From Caulobacter sp. 32-67-35 (GTDB lineage: Bacteria; Pseudomonadota; Alphaproteobacteria; Caulobacterales; Caulobacteraceae), in NCBI GenBank assembly GCA_002280875.1, contig NCEV01000022.1:1-64000 (forward strand): a stretch of DNA of 64,000 nucleotides. Direction: 5' to 3'. The first letter of the stretch is position 1; each line of letters starts with the position of its first letter. Made by a program: the position numbers and the translations under genes. The notes beneath the pieces were generated by a model that was not told the origin of the DNA, did no database searches, and was given only the letters and a program-made list of their open reading frames with translations. This document shows, in pieces, positions 54,943-64,000 of the stretch.

Positions 54943-57051
54943 TCAGATCATATTGGTCAGGACATCAAACATGTCCTTGGTCGCCTGGATCAGGCGGGCG
55001 GAGGCGTTGAACGCCTGCTGATAGGTGGTGAGATTGATCAGTTCCTCGTCGAGGTTGACCCCCTCCTGCGCCTGGCGCTGGGTGTCGACCTCGATGGCGA
55101 CAGCTTCAGCCGCGTCCTTGCGGCTTTCGGCGGCGGCGGCCTTGCGGGCGATCGTGCCGCTGAAGTCGGCGGCATAGCGCAGAAGGCTGGTCTTCATCGC
55201 AGCCGTTCCGCCCACTGCGGAAAAGTCGGCCGCCACGTCGCCAGACTTGGCCAGGGCCAGGGCCCCGCGACCGTCACCGACCGCCAGGGCGGTGGTTCCG
55301 GCGGCGGCGGCCAGGTTCAGCTTGGCGAACGGCAGGCGCATGGGGTCCTGGTTCATCAGCGGGTTGAGGACCAGACGCTCGCCGCGCGTGCTGCGTTCGG
55401 CCGGACCAACCCCGAACAGCTCGGTGATCGATGGACCGCCAGCGCCCCGCTCTGTGTCGTCCGACGCCACCGAAAGGGTGACCGTCGATCCGGGGTAGGA
55501 CGTGAAATTCATCTGCCCTTTGGAGTCGAGGGCGAAGTTTCCATAAGATCCGACGCCGCCATTGCGGGCGTTCAGCGAGTTCATGAGATCCTGCATCGTC
55601 GCCCCTGCGGGTACGGCAATGTTGACGTCACGGATTCGGCCGCCCTCGACGTCGGTCAGGCGCAGGGTGATCACGTCACCCGGATTGAAGCCGTGCGGAT
55701 CAGTGGCCGTAAGGCCCGTCTCGTACGGCGAGAAGCCGTTCGATTTGACGATGTCGTTGAGGCCGAAGAAGTGGCTGAAGCCCTTGCCGATCTTGTTGGA
55801 CGGTGTGGTCGCATCATCAGCCACCACCACGCCGCGCCCCCCGTTGGCGCTAAGGCTCAGCACGCCGCCGCTGAACCCGGCGGTGCCCTGGCCGCCGAGC
55901 GCCGCGTTCAGTTGGGCGATGAAGTCGGTATTGGTGAAGCTGGGTCCCGCGGCGCCGTCGACGGTCATCGAGCCAGCGTCGAAATCGATCTCGATCTGTC
56001 GCTGGATGACGCCCGCGGAGTCGGTGAGGGCGACGGTGGTCTTGCCGGTGAAGCCGCTCATGGCGGTGGCTTCATCGAGGCCGGTATTGCGACCGGTCAG
56101 GGTGGCTGGAGCGGGGACCGAGGAAGAGGCGTTGGAAGCTCGATTCAGCTCCTCCGCCGCGCGCGAGACAAATTCGCCCAGCTGATCGGACAGGGCTGGC
56201 AGTTCGGTGTTGCGCAGGTCCAGCAGGCCCTTGATCTCACCGCTCGAGATATTCAGCGAGACCGGCGTATCAGTGCCGTTGGCCTGGATCACCTGCAGGA
56301 AGCCGGTGGCGGTACCAGACTTCTGGTACGAGACGACCGCCGCGCCGTCGCCGGCCAGATTCAGGCCCTCGGTCGAGCGCACGATGACGCCACCGTTCGC
56401 GCGTTGGCTGACCTGGATGTTTATCAGGGTCGACAACTCGTCAATCAGGCCGCCCTGCACGTTCTCCGAACCTGTGCCATCAGAACCGGCCACCTTGGCG
56501 CGGGTGATGTCGGTGTTGAGCGCGTTGATCTGCTTGAGCAGTTCGTTGACCCGCTCCACATCCGTGGCGATGCGGTTGTCGACGTCCTTGCCCAGATTGG
56601 AGAGGGCGGCCGTGATCCGGCTGGATTCGCCCAGAAAGTCATCCACGCGCGAGAGGGCCTGGGTGCGCAACAGGCTGGAAGCCGGGTCATCGGAAGCGGC
56701 CGAGAACGCAGACAGCACATCATCCAGCCGGCCAAAGAAGCTGTTCTCGCCGCTGGGGTCGCCAAACAGGTTCTGGGCGGTGTGCAGGGCGTCGGACAGG
56801 GCCGCCGCGCGGCCGGTATCGGAGACCGCATTCAGGCTGGCCGATTGCAGGAAGCGATCGGTGGCGCGCTTGATGGCGTCGATATTGACGCCGACGCCCA
56901 TGCCGTTGGAGATCAGGTTCGACTGGCTGATCGTCTTGCGGACATAGCCAGCGGTGTTGACGTTGGCGATGTTGTCCGAGACGACGCGCAGGCCCGTCTG
57001 GGCCGCCATCATCCCCGAACTCGCCGTGCTCATGATGGAATTCAAAGACAT
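54943..57051 (-). CDS. flgK: Flagellar hook-associated protein FlgK
   Basis: HAP1, first of the two hook-filament junction proteins. The 702-residue protein opens with MSLNSIMSTASSGMMAAQTGLRVVSDNIANVNTAGYVRKTIS, the axial-protein motif, and closes with QEGVNLDEELINLTTYQQAFNASARLI, the C-terminal coiled region. It is 9 bases before flgL, as in other Caulobacter-type clusters. Start 57051 is the family start; the longer frame reads into the divergent regulatory region. Confidence 0.93.
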   Translation of the reverse strand: MSLNSIMSTASSGMMAAQTGLRVVSDNIANVNTAGYVRKTISQSNLISNGMGVGVNIDAIKRATDRFLQSASLNAVSDTGRAAALSDALHTAQNLFGDPSGENSFFGRLDDVLSAFSAASDDPASSLLRTQALSRVDDFLGESSRITAALSNLGKDVDNRIATDVERVNELLKQINALNTDITRAKVAGSDGTGSENVQGGLIDELSTLINIQVSQRANGGVIVRSTEGLNLAGDGAAVVSYQKSGTATGFLQVIQANGTDTPVSLNISSGEIKGLLDLRNTELPALSDQLGEFVSRAAEELNRASNASSSVPAPATLTGRNTGLDEATAMSGFTGKTTVALTDSAGVIQRQIEIDFDAGSMTVDGAAGPSFTNTDFIAQLNAALGGQGTAGFSGGVLSLSANGGRGVVVADDATTPSNKIGKGFSHFFGLNDIVKSNGFSPYETGLTATDPHGFNPGDVITLRLTDVEGGRIRDVNIAVPAGATMQDLMNSLNARNGGVGSYGNFALDSKGQMNFTSYPGSTVTLSVASDDTERGAGGPSITELFGVGPAERSTRGERLVLNPLMNQDPMRLPFAKLNLAAAAGTTALAVGDGRGALALAKSGDVAADFSAVGGTAAMKTSLLRYAADFSGTIARKAAAAESRKDAAEAVAIEVDTQRQAQEGVNLDEELINLTTYQQAFNASARLIQATKDMFDVLTNMI

Positions 57052-57118
57052 GCGGCCGCTCCCGTCAGCTCGGCAATCCGCGAACCACGCGACGCGCCCT
57101 TGCCCGGCGAAAACTGCC

Positions 57119-57138
57119 GGGCGGGGGAGGGGCCAATG
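57119..57138 (-). promoter_or_regulatory. Candidate sigma54 promoter of flgK
   Basis: On the minus strand, TTGGCCC, then CTCCC, then CCGC give a GG-N10-GC pattern of a -24/-12 promoter, about 70 bases upstream of the flgK start. The -12 box (CCGC rather than TTGC) is weak, so this is tentative. Confidence 0.45.
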
Positions 57139-57285
57139 CCCTCGATATATGCCAAGCCACTGAAATTCATGGCGTATTGTTCCAAGTGCCGGGTATTCGG
57201 CAGGATGTGATGCGCAAGGAGGGCGCCAAGTGGGGGCGCGACCGGGCGACGCGGCAAGCCACGCCCCTGACAACCCCGTTCGACT

Positions 57286-57300
57286 CGGCAAAAAGCGCCG
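57286..57300. promoter_or_regulatory. Candidate FlbD enhancer (ftr-like) site
   Basis: CGGCAAAAAGCGCCG lies midway between the divergent flagellar promoters, with a related GCGGCAAGCCACGCC at about 57251. In C. crescentus, FlbD-bound enhancers of this general type sit in such divergent regions together with IHF sites; AT-rich bent-like sequence occurs at 57314-57350. Assignment is by position and likeness, not by a verified consensus. Confidence 0.4.
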
Positions 57301-57373
57301 CAGACCGACGATCTCGAGTTATAAACAAGACATTAAAGTTCATGAAAACAATGGGATGGCGGAATATTTCGAG

Positions 57374-57390
57374 TTGGCCCGACGGTTGCT
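57374..57390 (+). promoter_or_regulatory. Sigma54 promoter of the hook operon
   Basis: TTGGCCC-GACGG-TTGCT is a full match to the -24/-12 (GG-N10-GC) pattern, 64 bases before the fliK start. It fits class III flagellar expression dependent on sigma54 in Caulobacter relatives. Confidence 0.75.
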
Positions 57391-57454
57391 GAAGGAGGTT
57401 CGGACAAAGGCGTGTTCGTCATGAACCGCCGCACTCAACGGACCGAGCCCACGA

Positions 57455-59155
57455 ATGACCGTGATCGCCGCCACCGCCGCCGCACCTTCCGTCAGCCCCT
57501 CATCGGGCGCTGGTGGTCAGGGCGTGGATCAAGGCTTTGATGCGCTGCTTGCCGTTGTGACGGGGAGCGACAGGTCGGCGCCCGCCAAGTCCGCGCCAAG
57601 CCAGGCCACCACCAAGTCGGCCAGCAAGGCCGCTGACAGATCTGCCGACAAGGCTGACCTGGCTGACAAGGCCGATACGGTCCCGGCCAAGGCTGGCGAG
57701 GCTGACGCCGCCGCCGCTCTGGCTTCCGACCAGGCCAAGGACGCCGCATCCGACGGCGATGACGTCGCAGCTCAGGCTGACGCCGCTGCTCTGGCCGCCG
57801 CCACCATGGTCGCTGCGATGATCCCGCAAACCGAAGAGACCTTGGCTGCTGGCGCGCTCCCGGAGACCGAGATCGGCGCGACACTGCCGGCGCCGGGCAA
57901 TCTGGTCGCGCCCCCGGTCGCTGCGGACGCTCTCATGACTCCGGTTGAAACCGCTTTGGATGCGGCTACCGCCGCTCTGGACGCCGCGGCGCTCGCCCCG
58001 CCCGCCATCGCTGGCGACACAGCCACCCCGACGCTTGTTCCCGCCGCGCCGGTCGCGGATGTGAAGGCCGCCCCCGCGACCGCAGCTGTTGCGACGGCTA
58101 CGGTCGAGATTCCCGAGGCGGCTCTGCTGGAAACGCCGATCACGGCCGAAGAGGCTGGTGTCGACGTGGCCGCTCTGACCGCCCAGGCCGTCCAGGCCGC
58201 CAAGACGCCGACCATTGCGCCCAAGACCGCCTCAGTCGTCGCCTCGCCTGCGACCACCACGCCGGTCACCGCCGAGCCCGTCATCGCCGCCGAGGTCGAA
58301 ACGCCGCCGGTCGTCGTCGCCACGGTGGTCGACGCCGCTCCGGCCGCTGCTGAGACCGTTGCGGTCGCAACGCCGGTTGTCGCCCAGGCTGCGGCCGAGC
58401 CGGCTGTGAAGGTCGCGACAGCTGCGGTCGCCACGAGCGACGGTTCGCCCGCCGCGCCGACCGAAGCCGAAACCGTCAAGGCCGCCAATGTTCAGGCCGC
58501 TTCGCTCGCTGATCAGGCCGGCGCCGATCAGGGCGGGGCCTCACAGCAGGGTCAGGGCGAACCCACCGCCGAGGCGTTGATCGCCGGCGCCACCGACGTC
58601 GCGACCACCCCGGAAGCGCCGACCCTTTCGCAGACCACGGCCACGCCGGCCGCCGCCGCCGCCGAAGTGGCTCCGGCGCTGCGGGCCGAGGTGCGCGGCT
58701 CGCCGGAAACGGTGGCCCAGCTATCGGCCGAGATCCTCAAGAAGCTCGACGCCCAGACCACGCGCTTTGACGTCGCCCTGACGCCGGATGGCCTGGGCAA
58801 GGTCGATGTCCGCATCGAGATCGGCCGCAACGGCGCCCTGTCCGCCTCAATGGCCTTTGACACCGCCCAAGCCGCCGCCGAACTGCGCGGCAAGTCGGCC
58901 GAGCTGCGCCAGGCCCTGTCACAGGCCGGTTTCACGGTGGCCGATAACGCCCTGCGCTTCGATGTGTCGAGCCAGGGCGGCCAGAATGGCCAGAACGCCT
59001 TCTTCCATTTCAACGACGGCCAGGATGGCCGCCGGGCCTGGTCGGGCAAGGCCTTCCAGTCCGCCCAGAACGACGACGCTCCCATCCTTTCCGCTTCAGA
59101 TCTGCTGCCCGGGCTGCGAATGGCCCCCGACAGCGGTCTGGACATCAGAATTTAG
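57455..59155 (+). CDS. fliK: Flagellar hook-length control protein FliK
   Basis: A 566-residue secreted ruler. The N-terminal roughly 400 residues are Ala/Val/Pro/Thr-rich low complexity, as in other FliK proteins. The conserved C-terminal domain is present (about 440-530: FDVALTPDGLGKVDVRIEIG and AELRGKSAELRQALSQAGFTV). It controls the switch of secretion specificity at the end of hook growth. It is first in the fliK-flgD-flgE operon; the downstream spacing is 14 bases. Confidence 0.88.
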   Translation: MTVIAATAAAPSVSPSSGAGGQGVDQGFDALLAVVTGSDRSAPAKSAPSQATTKSASKAADRSADKADLADKADTVPAKAGEADAAAALASDQAKDAASDGDDVAAQADAAALAAATMVAAMIPQTEETLAAGALPETEIGATLPAPGNLVAPPVAADALMTPVETALDAATAALDAAALAPPAIAGDTATPTLVPAAPVADVKAAPATAAVATATVEIPEAALLETPITAEEAGVDVAALTAQAVQAAKTPTIAPKTASVVASPATTTPVTAEPVIAAEVETPPVVVATVVDAAPAAAETVAVATPVVAQAAAEPAVKVATAAVATSDGSPAAPTEAETVKAANVQAASLADQAGADQGGASQQGQGEPTAEALIAGATDVATTPEAPTLSQTTATPAAAAAEVAPALRAEVRGSPETVAQLSAEILKKLDAQTTRFDVALTPDGLGKVDVRIEIGRNGALSASMAFDTAQAAAELRGKSAELRQALSQAGFTVADNALRFDVSSQGGQNGQNAFFHFNDGQDGRRAWSGKAFQSAQNDDAPILSASDLLPGLRMAPDSGLDIRI

Positions 59156-59169
59156 AGAGAGGCCGCGCC

Positions 59170-59904
59170 ATGGCTACCGCCGTTACCGGCACGGGTTCCG
59201 TGCTCGACAAGATCAACAACTCCCGCAACTCCCTGGCCAGCAGCGAGGAAACCTTCCTCAAGCTGCTGACCACCCAGATGAAGAACCAGGATCCGTTGTC
59301 GCCGATGGATTCCAACGCTTTCACGGCCCAGATCGTCCAGATGACCGGCGTCGAGCAGCAGCTCGTCACCAATGACCTGCTGGCCGCCCTGGTCGGCATG
59401 AACGATGGCGGCATGACCGACGCCGTCAACATGATGGACAAGCTGGCGACTGTCGAAACCGACAAGTCGGTGCTGAAGAACAACGAAGCCAGCTGGGCCT
59501 ATAACCAGAGCCGCGCGGCCACGAGCGTGAAGATCGAGGTCGTGGACCAGTACGGCAAGACCATCCGGACCGCACTGCCCGAGGATATGTCCAAGGGCGA
59601 CCACACCTTTGAATGGGATGGCAAGAGCGACGCGGGCGTCCAGCAGCCCGCCGGCGGCGCCTATACCCTGAAGATCACGGCGCTGGACAGCGAGGGCAGC
59701 AAGCTTTCGGTGACCTCGAAGGGCCGCGTCGAGGGGATCGTGACCGCGATCACCAGCGAGAACGGCCAACACATGGTGACCATCGGCGGTACGAAATATC
59801 CGGTCGACTCCGTGATCGGTGTGACCAACCCGCCGGCCACTCCAGCTCCGGCTCCGACCGCCAACACCAATACAACCCCGACGAACACAGCCGCAGCGGC
59901 CTGA
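59170..59904 (+). CDS. flgD: Flagellar hook capping protein FlgD
   Basis: Scaffold that caps the growing hook. The 244-residue protein has the FlgD N-terminus (TFLKLLTTQMKNQDPLSPMDSNAFTAQIVQMTGVEQQL), then an FLG-Ig-like domain with GDHTFEWDGKSDAGVQQPAGGAYTL. The C-terminal tail is Thr/Pro/Ala-rich. It lies between fliK and flgE as in the C. crescentus hook operon. Confidence 0.95.
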   Translation: MATAVTGTGSVLDKINNSRNSLASSEETFLKLLTTQMKNQDPLSPMDSNAFTAQIVQMTGVEQQLVTNDLLAALVGMNDGGMTDAVNMMDKLATVETDKSVLKNNEASWAYNQSRAATSVKIEVVDQYGKTIRTALPEDMSKGDHTFEWDGKSDAGVQQPAGGAYTLKITALDSEGSKLSVTSKGRVEGIVTAITSENGQHMVTIGGTKYPVDSVIGVTNPPATPAPAPTANTNTTPTNTAAAA

Positions 59905-60036
59905 TCGTCACGACCTGATGAACCGGGCGTCAGAATGACGCCGACGCGGCTCTTCCCGGAAATGGTTTCCGCAGAGCCCAAACGCAAACCGCGCTGAACC
60001 TCCCCGTCATTCGACATTCAACGCAGGAATTTCGTC

Positions 60037-61716
60037 ATGAGCATCAACAGCGCCATGCTTTCGGGCGTCTCGGGCCTGATCGCCAACTCCTCGGCCCTGG
60101 CCGCGATCTCGGACAACATCTCGAACGTCAACACGGTGGGCTACAAGCGCTCGACCGCCAATTTCTCGACGCTGGTCACCTCGCAGAGCAAGAACGCGAC
60201 CTACAGCGCCGGCGGCGTGAAGGCCCTGACCCACCAGTTCATTACGCAACAGGGCCTGACCCAGTCCTCGACCTCGAACCTCGACCTGTCGATCTCAGGC
60301 GCGGGCTTCTTCGTCGGCACCGAGAAGCCTGAAGGCCTGACCGCCACCGACACGCGCTCGTTCACGCGCGCCGGATCGTTCCAGCTGGACAATCTGGGCT
60401 ATCTGAAGAACGACGCCGGCCTTTATCTGCAAGGCTGGCTGGCCGATCCGGTGACTGGCGACATAACGCCCGACCCCTCGGACCTGACCCAGCTGGACTC
60501 GATCAATGTCGGTTCGGTCGGCGGCACCGCCGAAAAGACCACCCGCGCGGCCGTCAACGCCAACCTGCGCTCCGAGCAGCCGCTTTCGGCTCAGGTCAAG
60601 TTCTCCGTCAGCAAGGCCAGCGTGCCGGAAACCGTTCCGGCCAGCACCGGCGCGTACACGGTCAGCTACGCCGAGACCGCGACGGCGGGGATCTATGACG
60701 TTGAAATCCGTAAGGGCACCACGCTGGTGGGCACGGGCACGGGCGACTATAGCTCCGGCACCCTGGCCACCCCCACGGGCATTCTGGCCACCGACCCGAT
60801 CGATCTCAGCGGCGCCGGCACCGGCCCCTATGTGGCTTTCGCGGGCCTTGGCGTCGGCACTGACGCCGACCTGTCGACCGGCAATCTCTACAATTCGGCG
60901 ACCAACTCGATGTCGGACTACGCGCTCGACGCGACCACCGGCGTCAAGCCGGACTTCGAGATCCAGATCCCCGTGTCGGACTCCAAGGGCGGCCAGCGCA
61001 CGGTCACCCTGTCGCTGCTGAAGAGCAACACGCCCAACGAGTGGTATGCGGAACTGCGCGCCAAGCCGGGCGATCTGGATAACGTCGCCAACGGCCTGAT
61101 CAGCTCCGGCCGCGTGACCTTCACGACGGACGGCAAGCTGCAGAGCGTCGGCAACCTGTTCGGCGGCACCAACCCGACCTCGATCACCATCGGCGCCTCC
61201 GACCCCAACAACGTGGCGGCTACGCCGCCCCGCTGGGCTGACAGCCTGGGTATCGACAGCCAGACCCTGCAGATCGACCTGGCCAACGCCGCCGGCGGCC
61301 TGACCCAGTTCAACAGCCAGTCGGTCGTCCAGTCGGTCAATACCAACGGCACCGCCTTCGGCAACCTGACCAATATCGAAGTCGATGACGAAGGCTATGT
61401 TTCGGCCATCTTCGACAACGGCGTCACGCGCCGGATCGCCCAGGTGGCCGTGGCGACCTTCTCAAACGCCAACGGTCTGAAGGGCGTCAACGGCAACGCC
61501 TACCGCGTCACCAATGAAAGCGGCACCTATAGCCTCAAGACTCCGGGGCAGGGCGGAGCGGGTGTCATTGCGCCTTCGACCCTAGAAGCCTCGACTGTCG
61601 ATCTGTCCACTGAGTTCACCGGACTGATCACGACACAACGCGCCTACTCCGCTTCATCCAAGATCATCACTACCGCTGACCAGATGCTTGAGGAACTCTT
61701 GAGCATTAAGCGATAG
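60037..61716 (+). CDS. flgE: Flagellar hook protein FlgE
   Basis: Builds the flagellar hook. The 559-residue protein carries the N-terminal flagellar-rod motif (MLSGVSGLIANSSALAAISDNISNVNTVGYKR), hook-core domains, and a C-terminal axial helix (EASTVDLSTEFTGLITTQRAYSASSKIITTADQMLEELLSIKR). Longer than E. coli FlgE, as usual for Caulobacter hooks. A short hairpin (GCCGT/ACGGC) follows at about 61752. Confidence 0.95.
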   Translation: MSINSAMLSGVSGLIANSSALAAISDNISNVNTVGYKRSTANFSTLVTSQSKNATYSAGGVKALTHQFITQQGLTQSSTSNLDLSISGAGFFVGTEKPEGLTATDTRSFTRAGSFQLDNLGYLKNDAGLYLQGWLADPVTGDITPDPSDLTQLDSINVGSVGGTAEKTTRAAVNANLRSEQPLSAQVKFSVSKASVPETVPASTGAYTVSYAETATAGIYDVEIRKGTTLVGTGTGDYSSGTLATPTGILATDPIDLSGAGTGPYVAFAGLGVGTDADLSTGNLYNSATNSMSDYALDATTGVKPDFEIQIPVSDSKGGQRTVTLSLLKSNTPNEWYAELRAKPGDLDNVANGLISSGRVTFTTDGKLQSVGNLFGGTNPTSITIGASDPNNVAATPPRWADSLGIDSQTLQIDLANAAGGLTQFNSQSVVQSVNTNGTAFGNLTNIEVDDEGYVSAIFDNGVTRRIAQVAVATFSNANGLKGVNGNAYRVTNESGTYSLKTPGQGGAGVIAPSTLEASTVDLSTEFTGLITTQRAYSASSKIITTADQMLEELLSIKR

Positions 61717-61885
61717 TTATAGGTATTAACTCGATTTAATAGCCGTGTTCCACAACGGCACACTAAAGACTTCAGGGAGAAGCTAGGTGTTTAGGCCTTT
61801 CTTTACTATTGGAATTAAGCCGCTGTTATTGGCTGGCGCCTATAGTGACCTTCAACAGTGATGGTTGTGGGAAAGGCGTAAAGCC

Positions 61886-62167
61886 ATGTTGCAGCAGCAG
61901 CGCACGAACAGCCGGGGTGAGAAGTACGTTATCGGTCCGACCGGTGCGCCTCTAACTCTCTCCGACTTGCCGCCTCCGGAAACCCAGCGTTGGGTGATCC
62001 GGCGTAAAGCCGAAGTGGTCGCCGCCGTTCGCGGTGGTCTGCTTTCGCTCGACGAGGCTTGCGATCGGTACAAGCTGACCAATGAGGAATTCCTCAATTG
62101 GCAGCAGTCGATCGACAAGCACGGTCTGGCCGGTCTTCGGACCACCAGACTCCAGCAGTACCGTTAG
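61886..62167 (+). CDS. sciP: DUF1153 protein, CtrA inhibitor SciP
   Basis: A 93-residue DNA-binding protein. The sequence GPTGAPLTLSDLPPPETQRWVIRRKAEVVAAVRGGLLSLDEA and LAGLRTTRLQQYR is the DUF1153 family; in C. crescentus the member between flgE and fliF is SciP, which blocks CtrA-activated transcription in swarmer cells. The position here is the same. Start ATG 61886 gives the family length; an upstream GTG (61865) adds seven unlikely residues. The leader (61717-61885) is AT-rich and has TTAA-type half sites that could be CtrA boxes. Confidence 0.92.
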   Translation: MLQQQRTNSRGEKYVIGPTGAPLTLSDLPPPETQRWVIRRKAEVVAAVRGGLLSLDEACDRYKLTNEEFLNWQQSIDKHGLAGLRTTRLQQYR

Positions 62168-62229
62168 ACGCGGGACTGAAAGATATGGGCTTTCCGACCG
62201 CTCGCGGCCGGAAACGCCTCCTGGAACGT

Positions 62230-62268
62230 TCAGCGGCCGCGCCCTTCCCGGGGCGCGGCCGCGACGTT
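62230..62268 (+). terminator. Terminator after sciP
   Basis: GCGGCCGCGCCC and GGGCGCGGCCGC form a 12-base stem with a short loop, followed by GACGTTTT. Strong stem, modest T-run. Confidence 0.7.
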
Positions 62269-62303
62269 TTGGCGCTTCCGGCAGCGCTCTGGAGATCCAA
62301 ATA

Positions 62304-62334
62304 TAAACGCCTCGTTTACCTTGAACTGGGTAAA
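62304..62334. promoter_or_regulatory. Two overlapping dyads upstream of fliF
   Basis: TAAACG-CCT-CGTTTA (62304-62318) is a perfect palindrome and TTTACC-N8-GGTAAA (62315-62334) is a second dyad sharing TTTA. They are 80-110 bases before fliF, a class II flagellar operon normally activated by CtrA. Half sites resemble, but do not equal, the TTAA-N7-TTAA CtrA box. Confidence 0.5.
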
Positions 62335-62413
62335 TCCTGCCTAGCGACGGACGCCTCCCGGCAACCGACGCCATTGTCCCCCGTCGGGGTGGCTTTCTGG
62401 GGGATTGGCCTGA

Positions 62414-64000
62414 GTGGATAGCTTTCTGAGCGCGATACAGAGGTTCGGCGTCGGCCGGCTCGCCGCCCTGATCGGCGTCGGCGCTGGCGTTGTCGCGATC
62501 CTTGTCGCTCTGATCATGTTCATGGGTAAGGAGCCGACTGAGCTCCTGTATTCCAACCTCGACCTCAAGGAGGCCTCGCAGGTCACCCAGGCCCTGGATC
62601 AGGCCGGCGTGAAGTACGAGACCAAGGGTGACGGCTCGACCATCATGGTGGCCCGCGACAAGGTCGCCTCGGCCCGCCTGCTGGTCGCCGGCAAGGGGCT
62701 CGTGACGTCCGGCTCGATCGGCTACGAAATCTTCGACAGCAACAACGCCCTGGGCCAGACCGACTTCGTCCAGCAACTTAACCGCCAGCGCGCCCTGCAG
62801 GGCGAGCTGGAGCGGACAATCAAGGGCTGGCAGGGCGTTAACAGCGTTCGCGTCCATCTGGTCCTGCCCAAGCGCCAGCTGTTCGAGGAAGACGCCGAAC
62901 AGCCTTCAGCCGCTGTCACCATCGGGACCGGCGGTCGCGAACCGTCGGCCGAGATGGTCCGCGCCGTCCAGAACCTGGTGGGCGGTTCGGTCGCCGGCAT
63001 GAAGCCGGAAAAGGTCAGCGTCATTGACCAGCACGGCAAGACCCTGTCGGCCTCGACCGACGAAAGCCTGGCCGGTCAGCTGGCCCAGGACCGCAAGTCC
63101 GAGGCCGAGGCCCGCATCGCCAAGACCGTCAAGGACATGCTCGAAGGCGTGCTGGGCCCGGGCAAGGCTCGCGTCAACGTCACCGCCGAGCTCGATCTGA
63201 ACCGCGTCACCGTTCAGGAAGAAAAGTTCGATCCTGAGGGCCAGGTGATCCGCTCGGAAAGCGTCAACGAAGCTAACACCAGCGAAACCAAGAACGACGA
63301 GAACGGCGGCGTCACCGCGGCCCAGAACATCCCGGGCGGCGCCGGCGCCAACGGCTTCCAGCAACTGGGCTCGCGCTCGGGCAACAACGAGAGCGTCACC
63401 AACTACGAGATCTCCAAGTCGGTCCGCACCGAAGTGACCGAGCCGGGCACGATCAAGAAGCTGGCTGTGGCCGTGGCCATCGACGGTGTCACCGCGCCCC
63501 CCGGCAAGGACGGCAAGCCCGGCGCCTATACGCCGCGCACCGAGGAAGAGCGCGCCCAGCTGGAAGACCTGGTCAAGACCGCCATCGGCTTCGACGCCGC
63601 CCGCGGCGACCAGGTCAAGGTGACCAACATCCGCTTCCCGCAGCCTGAGGATCAGGCCCTGGGCAAGGATGGCCTGCTGTCGGGCTTCGACAAGAACGAC
63701 ATCATGCGCATCGCCGAACTGGGCGTTCTGGGCATTGTCGCCATCCTGATCCTGCTGTTCGCTGTCCGTCCGTTCCTGAAGAACATGATGACGCCGTCGC
63801 CGGCCCAGTCAGCGTTGGGCGCGCCGCAGGTCACCCGCATGGTCACCCTGTCGGACGGTTCGACCCAGGAAGTCGTCATCGACCAGTCGGGCGAGCCCAT
63901 CGCCATCGCTGGTCCGGGCACGGGTATCGCCGACATCGACCAGCGCATCGACATCGCCAAGATCGAGGGCCAGGTGAAGGCCTCGTCGATCAAGCGCGTG
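62414..64000 (+). CDS. fliF: Flagellar MS-ring protein FliF (3' end outside window)
   Basis: Forms the membrane MS ring that nucleates the flagellar basal body. The frame starts at GTG 62414 ([21 protein letters not shown]) and stays open to the last base, 529 codons. Visible are the first TM helix (about 17-38), the ring-building motifs ([57 protein letters not shown]), and the second TM ([16 protein letters not shown], about 440-460). The C-terminal FliG-binding part lies past the window. Confidence 0.95.
   Translation, partial: MDSFLSAIQRFGVGRLAALIGVGAGVVAILVALIMFMGKEPTELLYSNLDLKEASQVTQALDQAGVKYETKGDGSTIMVARDKVASARLLVAGKGLVTSGSIGYEIFDSNNALGQTDFVQQLNRQRALQGELERTIKGWQGVNSVRVHLVLPKRQLFEEDAEQPSAAVTIGTGGREPSAEMVRAVQNLVGGSVAGMKPEKVSVIDQHGKTLSASTDESLAGQLAQDRKSEAEARIAKTVKDMLEGVLGPGKARVNVTAELDLNRVTVQEEKFDPEGQVIRSESVNEANTSETKNDENGGVTAAQNIPGGAGANGFQQLGSRSGNNESVTNYEISKSVRTEVTEPGTIKKLAVAVAIDGVTAPPGKDGKPGAYTPRTEEERAQLEDLVKTAIGFDAARGDQVKVTNIRFPQPEDQALGKDGLLSGFDKNDIMRIAELGVLGIVAILILLFAVRPFLKNMMTPSPAQSALGAPQVTRMVTLSDGSTQEVVIDQSGEPIAIAGPGTGIADIDQRIDIAKIEGQVKASSIKRV

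Overview
The window looks like a chromosomal segment of a high-GC alphaproteobacterium of the Caulobacter group. The main evidence is the right end: divergent sigma54-type flagellar genes (flgL/flgK against fliK-flgD-flgE), then a DUF1153 protein matching the CtrA inhibitor SciP, then fliF. HWE-family histidine kinases, a DUF4167 protein, many glycine-zipper surface proteins and a lysC/ptsP/ispG/prfA/prmC/clpB housekeeping backbone fit this assignment. No rRNA, tRNA, CRISPR array, prophage or complete insertion sequence was recognised.

Layout. 0-6.5 kb: an ABC exporter with a broken permease, a multi-PAS HWE kinase and an RhlE-type helicase. 6.8-11.3 kb: small metabolic and repair genes (NTF2-like, MutT, Flp pilin, SAM methyltransferase, ComF, glutaredoxin, nitrilase-like amidase, DUF1178). 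11.3-12.6 kb: a low-GC two-gene insert, SatD family plus a membrane protein, preceded by three dyads at an exact 29-bp period. 12.6-19.6 kb: glycine-zipper proteins, ubiG, lysC, and a rearranged locus with a truncated esterase and a partial duplicate of an EamA transporter. 19.7-24.3 kb: ptsP, a RodZ-like protein and ispG. 24.3-32.3 kb: OsmC, MocR/LysE, and an oxidative-stress block (oxyR, katG, a Fur-family gene) with a recognisable OxyR operator.

32.4-40.3 kb: prfA and prmC, separated by an accessory block that includes a pseudouridine synthase, BrkB-type membrane protein, a MOSC protein whose 3' end is lost, and a ParDE toxin-antitoxin pair; then the repeat-rich DUF4167 protein. 40.4-44.3 kb: a FixL-like PAS kinase with a single-domain receiver, an M48 lipoprotein protease, and a PepSY/cytochrome b561/membrane-LuxR operon. 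44.3-49.9 kb: clpB, an OmpA fragment, a GNAT protein, a thiolase and an HxlR regulator. 50-54 kb: a GGDEF-EAL protein, a low-GC orphan membrane protein and mnmA. 54-64 kb: flagellar genes, with flgL apparently frameshifted.

The most unusual feature of the window is the number of damaged genes for a housekeeping region: ABC permease, glycine-zipper gene, esterase, EamA copy, MOSC gene, a small membrane gene, OmpA and flgL. Some breaks clearly come from insertion or duplication. Others look like short deletions and could be assembly errors. The best candidate for a little-described system is the SatD/membrane-protein pair at 11.3-12.6 kb: its motifs allow a nucleotide-cyclase-like palm fold, a C-terminal helix-turn-helix could bind the upstream dyads, and the partner has a DUF3307-like membrane module.
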